Notes under the pieces: model-generated
The model's input: the letters and a program-made list of their open reading frames with translations, nothing else
Database searches by the model: none
Told to the model about the DNA's origin: nothing
Position numbers and translations under genes: made by a program
DNA from: JAJECS01 sp965219705
GTDB taxonomy: Bacteria > Chloroflexota > UBA11872
Assembly: GCA_965219705.1 (NCBI GenBank)
Contig: OZ244789.1
Span: 2,480,001-2,544,000 of the forward strand
Reading direction: 5' to 3'
Length of the DNA stretch: 64,000 nt
Shown: positions 9,900 to 17,986 of the stretch, one piece after another
How positions within the stretch are numbered: position 1 is the stretch's first letter
How the letters are laid out: each line of letters starts with the position of its first letter

Positions 9900-10196
9900 T
9901 CAATCCACGCCGGCCACCACGCGGTGCTTGAGGGAAACGACGTTGCCGGAGCCGTCGTCGATGTTCACGATCTTGAAGGAACGACGCATTGTCGGCGTAC
10001 CTTCTGAATAGCCTGATGACGCAGCTTGAAATACGTTCATTCGGCCTCTGGGACGCAGGAAACTGACGGTTATTTTCCAGAGATCCGATCCGTCGTCAAA
10101 GTCAACTTCTTCGAGCACGACCTCATCGATATCCTCGTCGGCGAAGACATCGGCGATATACGTCTTGGCTGTCCGCGCAGCCTCCCGCACGTCCAT
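9900..10196 (-). CDS. Uncharacterised 98-aa protein coupled to the PIN gene
   Basis: The protein begins MDVREAARTAKTYIADVFAD at ATG 10196, with GGGAGAAG as a Shine-Dalgarno sequence a few bases upstream. Strongly acidic patches (ADEDIDEVVLEEVDFDD) are followed by a beta-rich part (WKITVSFLRP; RSFKIVNIDDGSGNVVSL). I do not recognise the fold; the second half is reminiscent of small PepSY- or cystatin-like proteins, but weakly. The stop is 4 nt before the PIN-domain start, so the two genes are surely co-transcribed. By position it is the candidate antidote or partner of the PIN protein. Confidence 0.75.
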   Translation of the reverse strand: MDVREAARTAKTYIADVFADEDIDEVVLEEVDFDDGSDLWKITVSFLRPRGRMNVFQAASSGYSEGTPTMRRSFKIVNIDDGSGNVVSLKHRVVAGVD

Positions 10197-10394
10197 CGAC
10201 TTCTCCCGCGCCTTCCGTGGTTGCGCGATTATAGCGGCGAGGACAGGTGAGGTCGTTTGTGGAGTTCGACTCCGCGCTGGTTTTGAGGCGGCGCGGTGTG
10301 CGACTTCGAGCAGTATTTCGTGCGCCCGGGCCGTCCGGCTCCTACGATGCTCTTGGGCGCGCGCCGCGCGGCCTTTTGGGGTGGAGTGCAGCCG

Positions 10395-11591
10395 ATGATC
10401 AAGCAGGCGAGGTACAGCAACGGATCGCGCGAGGTGGTGGTCACGGCGTCGGAGCCGGACGTTTGGCTTGAGGCGACCGACAGCGTCATCAACTTTCCGG
10501 GCCTTGTGGAGCTGGACGGCGACAACCTCTTCATGTCGTATCACCGCGGCCGGCACGGCGGGGTGGAGCCGCTCGCCGGGGTCGTCTCAAGCGACCTGGG
10601 GGCGACGTGGCAGCCGGCGCCGGACGATTCGCCGTTCATCGACCGGCATCCGGACACCGGCTTGAACACCATGGATTTCGGCTCGGGGATTATCGGCTAC
10701 CCGAGCGACGGCACGATCACCCGGATCGACACCTACCCCTTGGAGAACTACCAGGAGCCCTATCTGAGCGCCGAGGGTCCGCATCACCTCGTGATGCAGC
10801 GTGCGGACTCGACGTTTCAGCTGCGCAAGTGGTCGAAGTCGGGCGAGTTGCTGGAACTCCACCCGTTCAAGGTCGAGGGGTTTCCGTGGGAGGCGGCGTC
10901 GTACGAGAACTACTCCCGCCTGATTGAGCTCGACAATGGGGACTACATGACGGTGTTCGAGCACCAGGTCGGCCCGCCCGAGATGCTCGACGGGTTGAGC
11001 CCCAGCGGACGGCAGATGGTGCAGTACAGCTTCTCGAGCTCCGTCATTCGCTCGTCGGACCGCGGGTACACCTGGAAGTTCGTCGAGCACTTCCATCCCG
11101 ACGACCACAAGCCGGTCTACGGCCCGGCGGACCGGGCGGTTGACGAGGGCTTCGACGAGCCCGACGTCATCCAGCTCGACAACGGGGACATCCTCTGCTT
11201 GATGCGCACCGGCAGCTACTCGCCGATGTTCCAGTCGCGCTCAACGGATGGCGGCGGGACCTGGTCCGCGCCGGAGTCGACGGGCTGGCAGGGCGTCAAG
11301 CCGCGGCTCCAAAAGCTGCCGAACGGCATCCTGGCCTGCGTAGCCGGCCGCGGCGGCTACGGTCATCCCCAGGTCACGCACGTGATGCTGAGCCTGGACG
11401 GCACCGGCGAGCATTGGGAATACCCGTTCGCCTTTCACACCGGTCCGGGCTGCTCATACACCTCGGTCATGCAGCGCGACGGCAAGCTGCACGTCGTGTA
11501 CTCGCAATCGGACTTCACCCGCGAGTTGGGTACGAACGAGCTGCCGACCCAGTCGATCCGGCGTATCGTGATCGACGTCCAGGATGCCTAG
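10395..11591 (+). CDS. Sialidase/BNR-repeat propeller protein
   Basis: A 398-aa protein with three clear Asp-boxes: SSDLGATW (about residues 67-74), SSDRGYTW (about 218-225) and STDGGGTW (about 284-291). These mark blades of a six-bladed sialidase-like propeller. ATG 10395 is preferred, with GGAG about 8 nt upstream; an ATG at 10296 in the same frame has no good ribosome site. An early R-rich SYHRGRHGG segment could hold the substrate-binding arginine. No signal peptide is seen, so it may act on imported glycans or be a related non-sialidase hydrolase. It lies divergently from the PIN module. Confidence 0.8.
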   Translation: MIKQARYSNGSREVVVTASEPDVWLEATDSVINFPGLVELDGDNLFMSYHRGRHGGVEPLAGVVSSDLGATWQPAPDDSPFIDRHPDTGLNTMDFGSGIIGYPSDGTITRIDTYPLENYQEPYLSAEGPHHLVMQRADSTFQLRKWSKSGELLELHPFKVEGFPWEAASYENYSRLIELDNGDYMTVFEHQVGPPEMLDGLSPSGRQMVQYSFSSSVIRSSDRGYTWKFVEHFHPDDHKPVYGPADRAVDEGFDEPDVIQLDNGDILCLMRTGSYSPMFQSRSTDGGGTWSAPESTGWQGVKPRLQKLPNGILACVAGRGGYGHPQVTHVMLSLDGTGEHWEYPFAFHTGPGCSYTSVMQRDGKLHVVYSQSDFTRELGTNELPTQSIRRIVIDVQDA

Positions 11592-11674
11592 GTTGGCGGA
11601 ACTGCAGGGGCCGGGATTGGCAGCGGTCGCTCTGCCACCGGGGCATCGCCAGGGGCGTGAGCGCCTGTGTCTGT

Positions 11675-11903
11675 TCCCCCTCATCCTCGCCTTCTCCCGC
11701 CAGGGGAGAAGGGACCGGCAGTGAGGCGCGCGCCGTGCGTGGTCCCCCTCATCCTCACCTTCTCCCGCCAGGGGAGAAGGGACCGGAAGTGAGGCGCGCG
11801 CCGCGCGTGGTCCCCCTCATCCCCGTATCGTGGTACGGGGCAGGCTCTCGCCTTCTCCCGCCAGGGGAGAAGGGACCGGAAGTGACTCCCGCACCGTGCA
11901 GGG
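11675..11903. repeat. Tandem array of three hairpin repeats, 68-bp period
   Basis: Units begin TCCCCCTCAT at 11675, 11743 and 11811, exactly 68 bp apart. Each contains CCTTCTCCC-GCCA-GGGGAGAAGG, a strong stem with a 4-nt loop, then GACCGG.AGTGA. The third unit carries a 25-28 bp hairpin insert (11821-11848) that the others lack. The array follows the sialidase-like gene and could act as an RNA stabiliser or terminator. No coding frame in it looks real. Confidence 0.85.
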
Positions 11904-11911
11904 GCGGGCGC

Positions 11912-11936
11912 GGGCAACCACGAGGGTTGTCCCTAC
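11912..11936. repeat. Intergenic repeat GGGCAACC...GGTTGTCCC
   Basis: An imperfect stem-loop, GGGCAACC then ACGAG then GGTTGTCCC followed by TAC. A second copy is at 41923-41947 after the six-hairpin-glycosidase-like gene. Confidence 0.7.
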
Positions 11937-11972
11937 GCGGTCGTCTTCATGCCGTGCGAGGGCGCACCCCTG

Positions 11973-11994
11973 GGGGCGGTTCGCGAACCGCCCC
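11973..11994. repeat. Perfect 22-bp palindrome, GGGGCGGTTCG family
   Basis: GGGGCGGTTCG is followed immediately by its exact reverse complement and then TAC. Other copies are at 15987-16008 (one end mismatch), 38216-38237 and 39029-39050, all between genes. Confidence 0.85.
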
Positions 11995-12028
11995 TACCAA
12001 ACCTCGACCCGTGCAGCTTCGCGAAGCG

Positions 12029-12055
12029 CCCGTTCGACAAGCTCAGGGCGAACGG
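12029..12055. repeat. Intergenic repeat, CGTTCGACAAGCTCAGGG family
   Basis: Same family as 8831-8849 and 42855-42881: CGTTCGACAAGCTCAGGG followed by CGAACGG. It is the last of several repeats filling the 523-bp gap between the sialidase-like gene and enolase. Confidence 0.7.
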
Positions 12056-12114
12056 ACCTACAGCCTTATATCTTTCGATATGCCGCAGCGTGAGCGCCGG
12101 TGGAGGAATCGCCC

Positions 12115-13413
12115 GTGACGTTGATTGCGAATGTCCGCGCGCGCGAGATTCTGGATTCGCGGGGCAATCCGACGGTCGAGGTGGACGTGTCGCTCGAGAG
12201 CGGGGCGGTGGGTCGGGCCGCGGTGCCGTCGGGCGCTTCGACCGGCGCCCACGAAGCCCTGGAGCTGCGCGACCAGGACCCCGAGCGCTATCACGGGCGC
12301 GGGGTACAGAAGGCTGTCCACCACATCATCAGCGTCCTCGGCCCTGAGATCGAGGGTGAGGACGCCACCAACCAGACCGCGGTGGACGAGATGCTGCTGG
12401 CGGCGGACGGCACCCCGAACAAGTCGTCTTTAGGCGCCAACGCCATTCTGGGCGTCTCGCTCGCGGTGGCCCACGCGGCGGCGGACGAGCTGGGGCTGCC
12501 GCTCTACCGCTACCTGGGCGGTCCGTTCGGCGCCACGCTGCCGGTGCCGATGATGAATCTGCTCAACGGGGGGCGCCACGCCGCCGGCAGCACCGATTTT
12601 CAGGAATTCATGGTCATGCCCGTGGGCCGCCCCACCTTCGCCGAGGCGCTGCGCGCGGGCACTGAGGTCTATCACGCCCTGCACCAGGAGCTGTCGCGGC
12701 GGGGGCTCTCGACCACCGTCGGAGACGAGGGCGGATTCGCGCCGGCGTTGCCCTCGAACGCCGCGGCGATGGAGCTGCTGGTGCAGGCTATCGAGGCTGC
12801 GGGCTATCAACCCGGAGCCGACGTGTACCTGGGGATCGACGCCGCCGCGACCGAGTTGATCCAGCCCGATGGCCGCTATCGCTTGGACCGAGAAAACCGC
12901 ACGCTGACGCGTGCCGAGTTGGTCGAGCTGTGGGTCGAGTGGGCCGACCGATTTCCGCTGCTGTCGATAGAGGACGGCATGGCGGAAGACGACTGGCTGG
13001 GGTGGAGCGAGTTGACGGCGGCGATCGGCGACCGCGTGCAGCTCGTGGGCGACGACCTGCTCGTCACCAGCACGGAGCGCCTGGAACGCGCCGTCGACGA
13101 GCGCGCGGCCAACAGCATTCTCATCAAGGTCAACCAAATCGGTTCGCTCACCGAGACCCAGGCCGCGATCGAGATGGCGCAGCGCGCGGGATTCAGCGTG
13201 GTGATCTCGCACCGCTCCGGCGAGACCGAAGACACGACCATTGCCGACTTGTCCGTGGCCACGAATGCCGGTCAGATCAAGGCCGGGGCCCCGTGCCGGA
13301 CCGACCGCGTCGCCAAGTACAACGCGCTGCTGCGCATCGAGGAGGACCTTGGCGCGGCGGCACGCTATGCCGGTCCGCAGGCATTCACGAGCATTCGCCG
13401 AGTTCTGGTGTGA
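12115..13413 (+). CDS. eno: Enolase
   Basis: Converts 2-phosphoglycerate to phosphoenolpyruvate in glycolysis. The 432-aa reading shows REILDSRGNPTVEVDV at the N-terminus, the substrate-loop GASTGAHEALELRD, LSIEDGMAEDDW with a magnesium-binding acid, and the C-terminal signature HRSGETEDTTIADLSVA followed by GQIKAGAP. GTG 12115 is chosen because GGAGG lies 8 nt before it; a GTG at 12100 would add five residues that the family lacks. Length and motifs are complete. It overlaps larB as GTGA. Confidence 0.97.
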   Translation: MTLIANVRAREILDSRGNPTVEVDVSLESGAVGRAAVPSGASTGAHEALELRDQDPERYHGRGVQKAVHHIISVLGPEIEGEDATNQTAVDEMLLAADGTPNKSSLGANAILGVSLAVAHAAADELGLPLYRYLGGPFGATLPVPMMNLLNGGRHAAGSTDFQEFMVMPVGRPTFAEALRAGTEVYHALHQELSRRGLSTTVGDEGGFAPALPSNAAAMELLVQAIEAAGYQPGADVYLGIDAAATELIQPDGRYRLDRENRTLTRAELVELWVEWADRFPLLSIEDGMAEDDWLGWSELTAAIGDRVQLVGDDLLVTSTERLERAVDERAANSILIKVNQIGSLTETQAAIEMAQRAGFSVVISHRSGETEDTTIADLSVATNAGQIKAGAPCRTDRVAKYNALLRIEEDLGAAARYAGPQAFTSIRRVLV

Positions 13414-14177
13414 CGCCCGGCGATCTGCGGGACCTGCTGGAGCAGGTGGCTGGCGGCGCGCTGACGGCCGATGCGGCGATGCAACGGCTGCGCTATCAGC
13501 CCTTCGACGATCTGGGGTTCGCCCGCGTCGATACCCACCGCACGCTGCGTACCGGCATGCCGGAGGTCATCTACGGCGCGGGCAAGACGCCGGCCCAGAT
13601 CGCCGGCATCGCGGCGTCGCTGGCGCGCCATGGGGAGACGGTCCTCGTCACCAAGACCGACGCGGCGGCCTTCGAGGCCGTGCGCGCTGAGTTGCCGGAC
13701 GCAGAGTTTCACGCGGAAGCGCGCATGATCACGCACGCACCCCAGCCGCGGCCCGCTCCCTGCGGACGGGTGCTGGTGCTCACCGGCGGCACCTCGGACG
13801 CTTCGGTGGCGGCGGAGGCGGAGGTCACGGCCCAGACGCTTGGGGCGAATGCGACCACCGTCGGCGACGTTGGCGTGGCCGGATTGCATCGCTTGCTCGC
13901 CCAGCGAGAGCACTTGGACGCGGCCGACGCCATCGTGGCGGTTGCGGGTATGGAAGGCGCCCTGCCCAGCGTCGTCAGCGGCCTGACGGACCGTCCCGTG
14001 ATTGCCGTCCCCACGAGCGTGGGATACGGCGCGTCGCTCGGCGGGATTGCCGCGCTGCTCGCCATGCTCAGCGGGTGCGCGCCCGGCGTATCGGTGGTGA
14101 ACATCGACAACGGCTTCGGCGCCGGCTATCAGGCCGCGCTGATTGCGCGACGCGCCGGTGGATCGGCGTCCGCATGA
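13410..14177 (+). CDS. larB: Nickel-pincer cofactor biosynthesis protein LarB
   Basis: A 255-aa LarB homologue. LarB carboxylates nicotinic acid adenine dinucleotide and hydrolyses it to pyridinium-3,5-dicarboxylate mononucleotide, the first step to the nickel-pincer cofactor of lactate racemase-type enzymes. The C-terminal half carries the PurE-like core: VLTGGTSDASVAAEAEVTA, AVAGMEGALPSVVSGL, PVIAVPTSVGYG and VVNIDNGFGAGYQAA. GTG 13410 overlaps the enolase stop, and its own stop overlaps larC as ATGA. larE and larA are not in this window, so the pathway must be completed elsewhere. Confidence 0.93.
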   Translation: MTPGDLRDLLEQVAGGALTADAAMQRLRYQPFDDLGFARVDTHRTLRTGMPEVIYGAGKTPAQIAGIAASLARHGETVLVTKTDAAAFEAVRAELPDAEFHAEARMITHAPQPRPAPCGRVLVLTGGTSDASVAAEAEVTAQTLGANATTVGDVGVAGLHRLLAQREHLDAADAIVAVAGMEGALPSVVSGLTDRPVIAVPTSVGYGASLGGIAALLAMLSGCAPGVSVVNIDNGFGAGYQAALIARRAGGSASA

Positions 14178-15397
14178 CCATCGCCCGCGTCGACTGCCCG
14201 GCGGGCGCGAGCGGCAACATGTTCCTCGGCGCGCTGCTCGATGCCGGGTTGGACCAGGCCAAGCTGGAGGCCGAGCTGCGCACGCTCGATCTGCCGCCGT
14301 GGCGCCTGGTGAGAAAGTCGGTGCGCAAGGGCCCCATCGCGGCGACGCACATGGACTTCGACATTGACGCGGCCGGCACCCACCAGACGCTGAGCGACCC
14401 CGAGTCGATGGCGGCGGTGATAGCCGCGAGCGGCGTGCGGGAACCGGCCAAGACTCGTGCGCAGCGGATGGTGCGGCGGCTGGCTGAGGCTGAAGCCGCC
14501 GTTCACGGCGTCGATCCCGGCGAGGCTCACTTTCACGAGCTCGGCGCGGTGGACGCGGTGCTCGACATCGTGGGCGCCTGCGTCGCCGTGGACCTGCTCG
14601 AAATAATCTCCATGAGCACCTCGGCCATCAATACGGGCAGCGGCACGGTCAACACGTCCCATGGCGTGCTGCCGGTACCGGCGCCGGCGACGCTGCGGAT
14701 TCTTCAAGGGTCGCCGCTCGAGGTCTACGCGTCCGACACGGCCTGTGAGTTGCTCACGCCGACCGGAGCCCTGGTGCTGACCGAGTTCACCACGCACCCC
14801 GGTCACGCGCCCGCCATGCGCGTGACCGCGACCGGCTACGGCGCGGGCACCGCCGACCTGGCGATCCCGAACGTGCTGCGGGTCACCCTGGGCGAAGCCA
14901 CCGGCGCGCTCGACGCGGACGTCGTGACCGTGATCGAGGCGAACGTGGACGATATGAATCCGGAGCACTATCCCCCGGTCACCGAGCGGCTGTTCCAGGC
15001 CGGGGCGCTGGATGTGACCCTGACGCCGCTGGTGATGAAGAAGGGGCGCCCCGGAACCCTGATCAGCGTGCTGGCGCCGCCCGAGACGAGCCGCGCCGCG
15101 GTTGACATTCTGCTGCGCGAGACTTCGACGCTGGGGGTGCGGCTGCATGACGCCCAACGCGTGAAGGTGCCCCGGCATACGCTGCGCGTGGATACGCCGT
15201 ACGGGCCGATCAAGGTCAAGGCTTCGTATCTTGATGGACGCTTGCGTGACGTGGCGCCGGAGGCCGACGACTGCGTGCGCGCCGCGCGCGACCACGACGT
15301 TCGCTTGCAGGCGGTTTACGATGCGGCTCGGGCTGCCGCGTGGGAGACCGTGTCCCCGAGTCAGCCGGCAATGGGAGGCCCAAATGACCGATCGTGA
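14174..15397 (+). CDS. larC: Nickel-pincer cofactor nickel insertase LarC (single reading frame)
   Basis: A 407-aa LarC. It inserts nickel into the sulfur-bearing pyridinium ligand using CTP. The N-terminal DCPAGASGNMFLGALLDAGL, FHELGAVDAVLDIVGACVA and TPTGALVL segments and the C-terminal part (VIEANVDDMNPEHYPPVTER, MKKGRPGT, RETSTLGVR) are all in one frame. In some bacteria larC is split and joined by programmed frameshifting; here it is continuous. Start ATG 14174 overlaps the larB stop. It also overlaps the next gene by 14 nt. Confidence 0.93.
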   Translation: MTIARVDCPAGASGNMFLGALLDAGLDQAKLEAELRTLDLPPWRLVRKSVRKGPIAATHMDFDIDAAGTHQTLSDPESMAAVIAASGVREPAKTRAQRMVRRLAEAEAAVHGVDPGEAHFHELGAVDAVLDIVGACVAVDLLEIISMSTSAINTGSGTVNTSHGVLPVPAPATLRILQGSPLEVYASDTACELLTPTGALVLTEFTTHPGHAPAMRVTATGYGAGTADLAIPNVLRVTLGEATGALDADVVTVIEANVDDMNPEHYPPVTERLFQAGALDVTLTPLVMKKGRPGTLISVLAPPETSRAAVDILLRETSTLGVRLHDAQRVKVPRHTLRVDTPYGPIKVKASYLDGRLRDVAPEADDCVRAARDHDVRLQAVYDAARAAAWETVSPSQPAMGGPNDRS

Positions 15398-15860
15398 CGA
15401 TCACCGGCCGCTGAGGCGTTTGGACGGCGAGATCGTGCGGGTGGACCGCCAACCCGTGGGCGTGGTGCGCGCCGAGCGCGCCATCGTGCGCGGCGGGTCC
15501 GTGCGCCGCATTCAGACCGAGAGCTTGCAGAGCGATGCTTCGGCCATTGGCGTGGCCCGAGCCAATGAGATCGCCGCTGGGCAAACGTTGGTGGGGGGCG
15601 TGGCCGCGCGTGACGCGGTCGTGCGCAACAGCGCCGTCGCCGGCACCGTCACCGCCAACGCGTGGTTGGAGAACGTGGCGGCGTCGTGGATCGTGGCGGG
15701 CAACGTGCAAGCCGATCGGGTGCTGACCCTGGCGGTGGTGGGCGCCAATGTCAAAGGCAACGTGCGAGCGCTCATGGGTCCGCGGGCCGCCATTGCCTTC
15801 GGCGTGGCCCTCGGGCTTTCGACACTTCTCGCGCGATTCATCGGACGGCTCCTGAAATAG
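15384..15860 (+). CDS. Beta-helix-like protein with C-terminal membrane anchor
   Basis: A 158-aa protein with GGGAGG ahead of ATG 15384. After an Arg/Asp-rich head comes a long run of short hydrophobic-polar turns rich in Ala, Val and Asn (SVRRIQTESLQSDASAI through VGANVKGNV), spaced like a left-handed beta-helix or bactofilin-like solenoid. The last 28 residues (AIAFGVALGLSTLLARF then RLLK) are a single membrane segment with a positive end, that is, a tail anchor. I do not recognise a named family. It may form a membrane-bound scaffold. It overlaps larC by 14 nt, so it is co-transcribed with eno-larB-larC. Confidence 0.7.
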   Translation: MTDRDDHRPLRRLDGEIVRVDRQPVGVVRAERAIVRGGSVRRIQTESLQSDASAIGVARANEIAAGQTLVGGVAARDAVVRNSAVAGTVTANAWLENVAASWIVAGNVQADRVLTLAVVGANVKGNVRALMGPRAAIAFGVALGLSTLLARFIGRLLK

Positions 15861-15926
15861 GGCCGCGCGACTACTCTGGAGGGGGCACCGAACCGGAGCG
15901 GTCTCGCCTAGCTTGAGAGTTGGACT

Positions 15927-16008
15927 CCCATGCTGCACGAAGCATGGGCCACCGGGCACCGGGCAGACCCGGGTCGGGTGAGTGGCAGGGCGGTTCGCGA
16001 ACCGCCCC
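15927..16008. repeat. Two intergenic repeats: CATGCTGCACG family and GGGCGGTTCG palindrome
   Basis: 15927-15957 reads CCCATGCTGCACGAAGCATG then GGCCACCGGGC, a stem-loop with relatives at 38246-38276, 61276-61304 and, inverted, 38159-38186. 15987-16008 is the palindrome family also present at 11973, 38216 and 39029. The rest of the gap 15861-16100 shows nothing identifiable. Confidence 0.75.
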
Positions 16009-16100
16009 TACGCGGCCGTCGCAACCATCTGGCGCGTTCCCGAGTAGATTGAGTGGCCGATGGCTCGGCCACCCGGGCAGGTGGGCACTGGAGGCGGCTT

Positions 16101-16535
16101 GTGGAGGGTGAATACCGCACGTATCGCAGCGACGATGTCGAGGTGCGGGCGCTGCGGCGCCGGATGCCCTCCGAGCTGTTCCACGTCTGCGAGCACCTGC
16201 TGGGCCGTTGGCAGGATGCGGGATTGCCGCTGCGACCGACCGCGCGCGGGTTCGCCCTGCAGGCGCCGCTTGGAGAGCGGCTGCACAGCCTCGCGTGGGT
16301 CTACGCGCCGGACGCCCGGCATCCAGAGCCGCGCCTGGAGGTCGCCATCGATCTTCTGCGCCGGCGCGGCGTGCCCGCGCAGGATCTCGAGGCGCTGCGC
16401 GAACGGTTGGACGCGTACGGGGACGACGAGGGAGCCGCGGGGCTCGCGACCGTAACGATCACCGCCTCGCTATCCACCGAAGACGCCGAAAGGCTCGCGG
16501 GCGCGCTGGTGCAATTCGCGCATTCGCTCGGCTGA
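16101..16535 (+). CDS. Uncharacterised 144-aa protein
   Basis: GTG 16101 is chosen because GGAGG lies 6 nt upstream; a longer reading from GTG 16053 is possible. The protein is Arg/Glu/Leu-rich and begins with VEGEYRTYRSDDVEVRALRR. A middle basic part (FALQAPLGERLHSLAWVYAP) is followed by LEVAIDLLRRRGV, and the end is LSTEDAERLAGALVQFAHSL. I see no known motif, signal peptide or membrane segment. It precedes the MFS gene by 13 bp and may share its transcript. Confidence 0.55.
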   Translation: MEGEYRTYRSDDVEVRALRRRMPSELFHVCEHLLGRWQDAGLPLRPTARGFALQAPLGERLHSLAWVYAPDARHPEPRLEVAIDLLRRRGVPAQDLEALRERLDAYGDDEGAAGLATVTITASLSTEDAERLAGALVQFAHSLG

Positions 16536-16548
16536 CTCGCGGCGCGGC

Positions 16549-17976
16549 TTGAACCGGACGCTCCGCTCCCACAAGTGGACGACGCTGGCGGTTGTCATGG
16601 CCAGCGTCTTCATGGCGACGCTCGATTCCAGCGCCGTCAACATCACGCTGCCCACGCTTGCCGTCGAGCTGGACGCCACCTTCGACACGCTGCAGTGGGT
16701 CGTGCTGGCGTACCTGCTGGTCATCACGGGCCTGCTCCTGCCCTTGGGCCGGGCGGCGGACGCACTGGGCCGGCGCCGCCTCTTCGTGGCCGGGCTCACG
16801 ATATTCGTGGTCGGCTCGTTGCTGTCGGGAATGGCGGTCAACGTGTGGATGCTCGTGGCATGCCGGGTCCTGCAGGGTCTTGGCAGCGCCGCCACGCAGG
16901 CCATCGGCGCGGCGCTGGTGATCGATGCGTTCCCTCACAGCGAACGCGGTCGCGCCATGGGGTGGGTGCTCAGCGCGGTCTCCGCGGGTCTCGTCACCGG
17001 GCCGCTGGCCGGGGGCGTTCTGGTGGGCACCATTGGCTGGCGCTGGATCTTCTACCTCAACGTTCCGGTTGGCCTGGTCAGCCTCGCGTTGGGGCTGCGA
17101 TCCCTCCCGTACACCGCCCCCGTCGGACCGCGGCGCTTCGACATCCTGGGGGCGGCATCGCTCGTGGCCGGCATCATGCTGGTGTTATTCGGGCTCAACC
17201 GGGTGCAAGTCGCGGGCATCGTGGCGCCGCTGGTGCTGGCGCCATTGCTCTCCGGGCTTGTGCTGCTCGGCGGCTTCCTGGCGTGGCAACGCCGCTCGCC
17301 CGTGCCGACGGTCGATCTTGAGATGTTCCGCGTTCGCGAGCTCAGCGCGGCGACGCTGGCGGCGTTCCTGGCATTCGCCGGCCTGGCGTCGCTGATCTTG
17401 CTGCTGCCGTTCTATCTGCAGCGGGGTCTTGGGCTGACCCCGGTGCAGGTCGGTCTGGTGCTGGCGACGATACCGGCCCTGATGGGACTGATCGGACCGC
17501 CTGCCGGGGCGCTCGCCGATCGCGTGGGGCCGCGACCGGTGGCGTCGGTGGGTGTGGCGCTCACCGCCATCGGGCTCGCGCTGATGGCCACGCTTGGCGA
17601 CACGGCCGGTCCCGGCGACGTGGTGGTGCGGATGCTCGTGACGGGCGTGGGACTTGCCTTGTTCAACAGCGCCAACGCCGGCTCGCTCATGGGCGCCGCC
17701 GCGCCGCGCCATCGCGGCCAGGCCAGCGCCACCATGTCGCTGGCGCGCAATACCGGGCAATCGGTGGGACAGGCGCTGTGGGGAACGCTATGGGGCGTGC
17801 TCGCGGCGGGCATCCTGGGCGTCGCGGCTGTCGGGGATCAGCCGCTCCACACCGCATTCGACGCCTTTCGCGTGACCTGGGCGGCGGCCGCGGCCGTTAC
17901 GGCGCTTGCTCTTGTTGCTTCCCTCGCCCGCGGACCGACTCGCGCGGAAGACCCAACGGCTGACGCCGGGGCGTAG
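16549..17976 (+). CDS. MFS drug/solute exporter, DHA2 (EmrB/QacA-like) family
   Basis: A 475-aa membrane protein. Segment 1 carries LDSSAVNITLPTLA, the DHA2 family mark. Motif A, GRAADALGRRRLF, lies between segments 2 and 3, and a motif C-like TGPLAGGVLVGTIGWRW lies in segment 5. About 14 hydrophobic segments are readable, with a conserved FYLNVPVG after segment 6. The start is taken at TTG 16549 because later ATGs fall inside the first membrane segment. It probably exports toxic compounds by proton antiport; the substrate is unknown. It converges with the minus-strand gene ending at 17987. Confidence 0.9.
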   Translation: MNRTLRSHKWTTLAVVMASVFMATLDSSAVNITLPTLAVELDATFDTLQWVVLAYLLVITGLLLPLGRAADALGRRRLFVAGLTIFVVGSLLSGMAVNVWMLVACRVLQGLGSAATQAIGAALVIDAFPHSERGRAMGWVLSAVSAGLVTGPLAGGVLVGTIGWRWIFYLNVPVGLVSLALGLRSLPYTAPVGPRRFDILGAASLVAGIMLVLFGLNRVQVAGIVAPLVLAPLLSGLVLLGGFLAWQRRSPVPTVDLEMFRVRELSAATLAAFLAFAGLASLILLLPFYLQRGLGLTPVQVGLVLATIPALMGLIGPPAGALADRVGPRPVASVGVALTAIGLALMATLGDTAGPGDVVVRMLVTGVGLALFNSANAGSLMGAAAPRHRGQASATMSLARNTGQSVGQALWGTLWGVLAAGILGVAAVGDQPLHTAFDAFRVTWAAAAAVTALALVASLARGPTRAEDPTADAGA

Positions 17977-17986
17977 GCAGGGCCGC

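Noticed and set aside
11675..11903. CRISPR array
   Set aside because: The three 68-bp units have no separate unique spacers; the whole unit is repeated.
14075..14176. Longer LarC start
   Set aside because: It would run inside larB; ATG 14174 with the ATGA overlap fits the family start.
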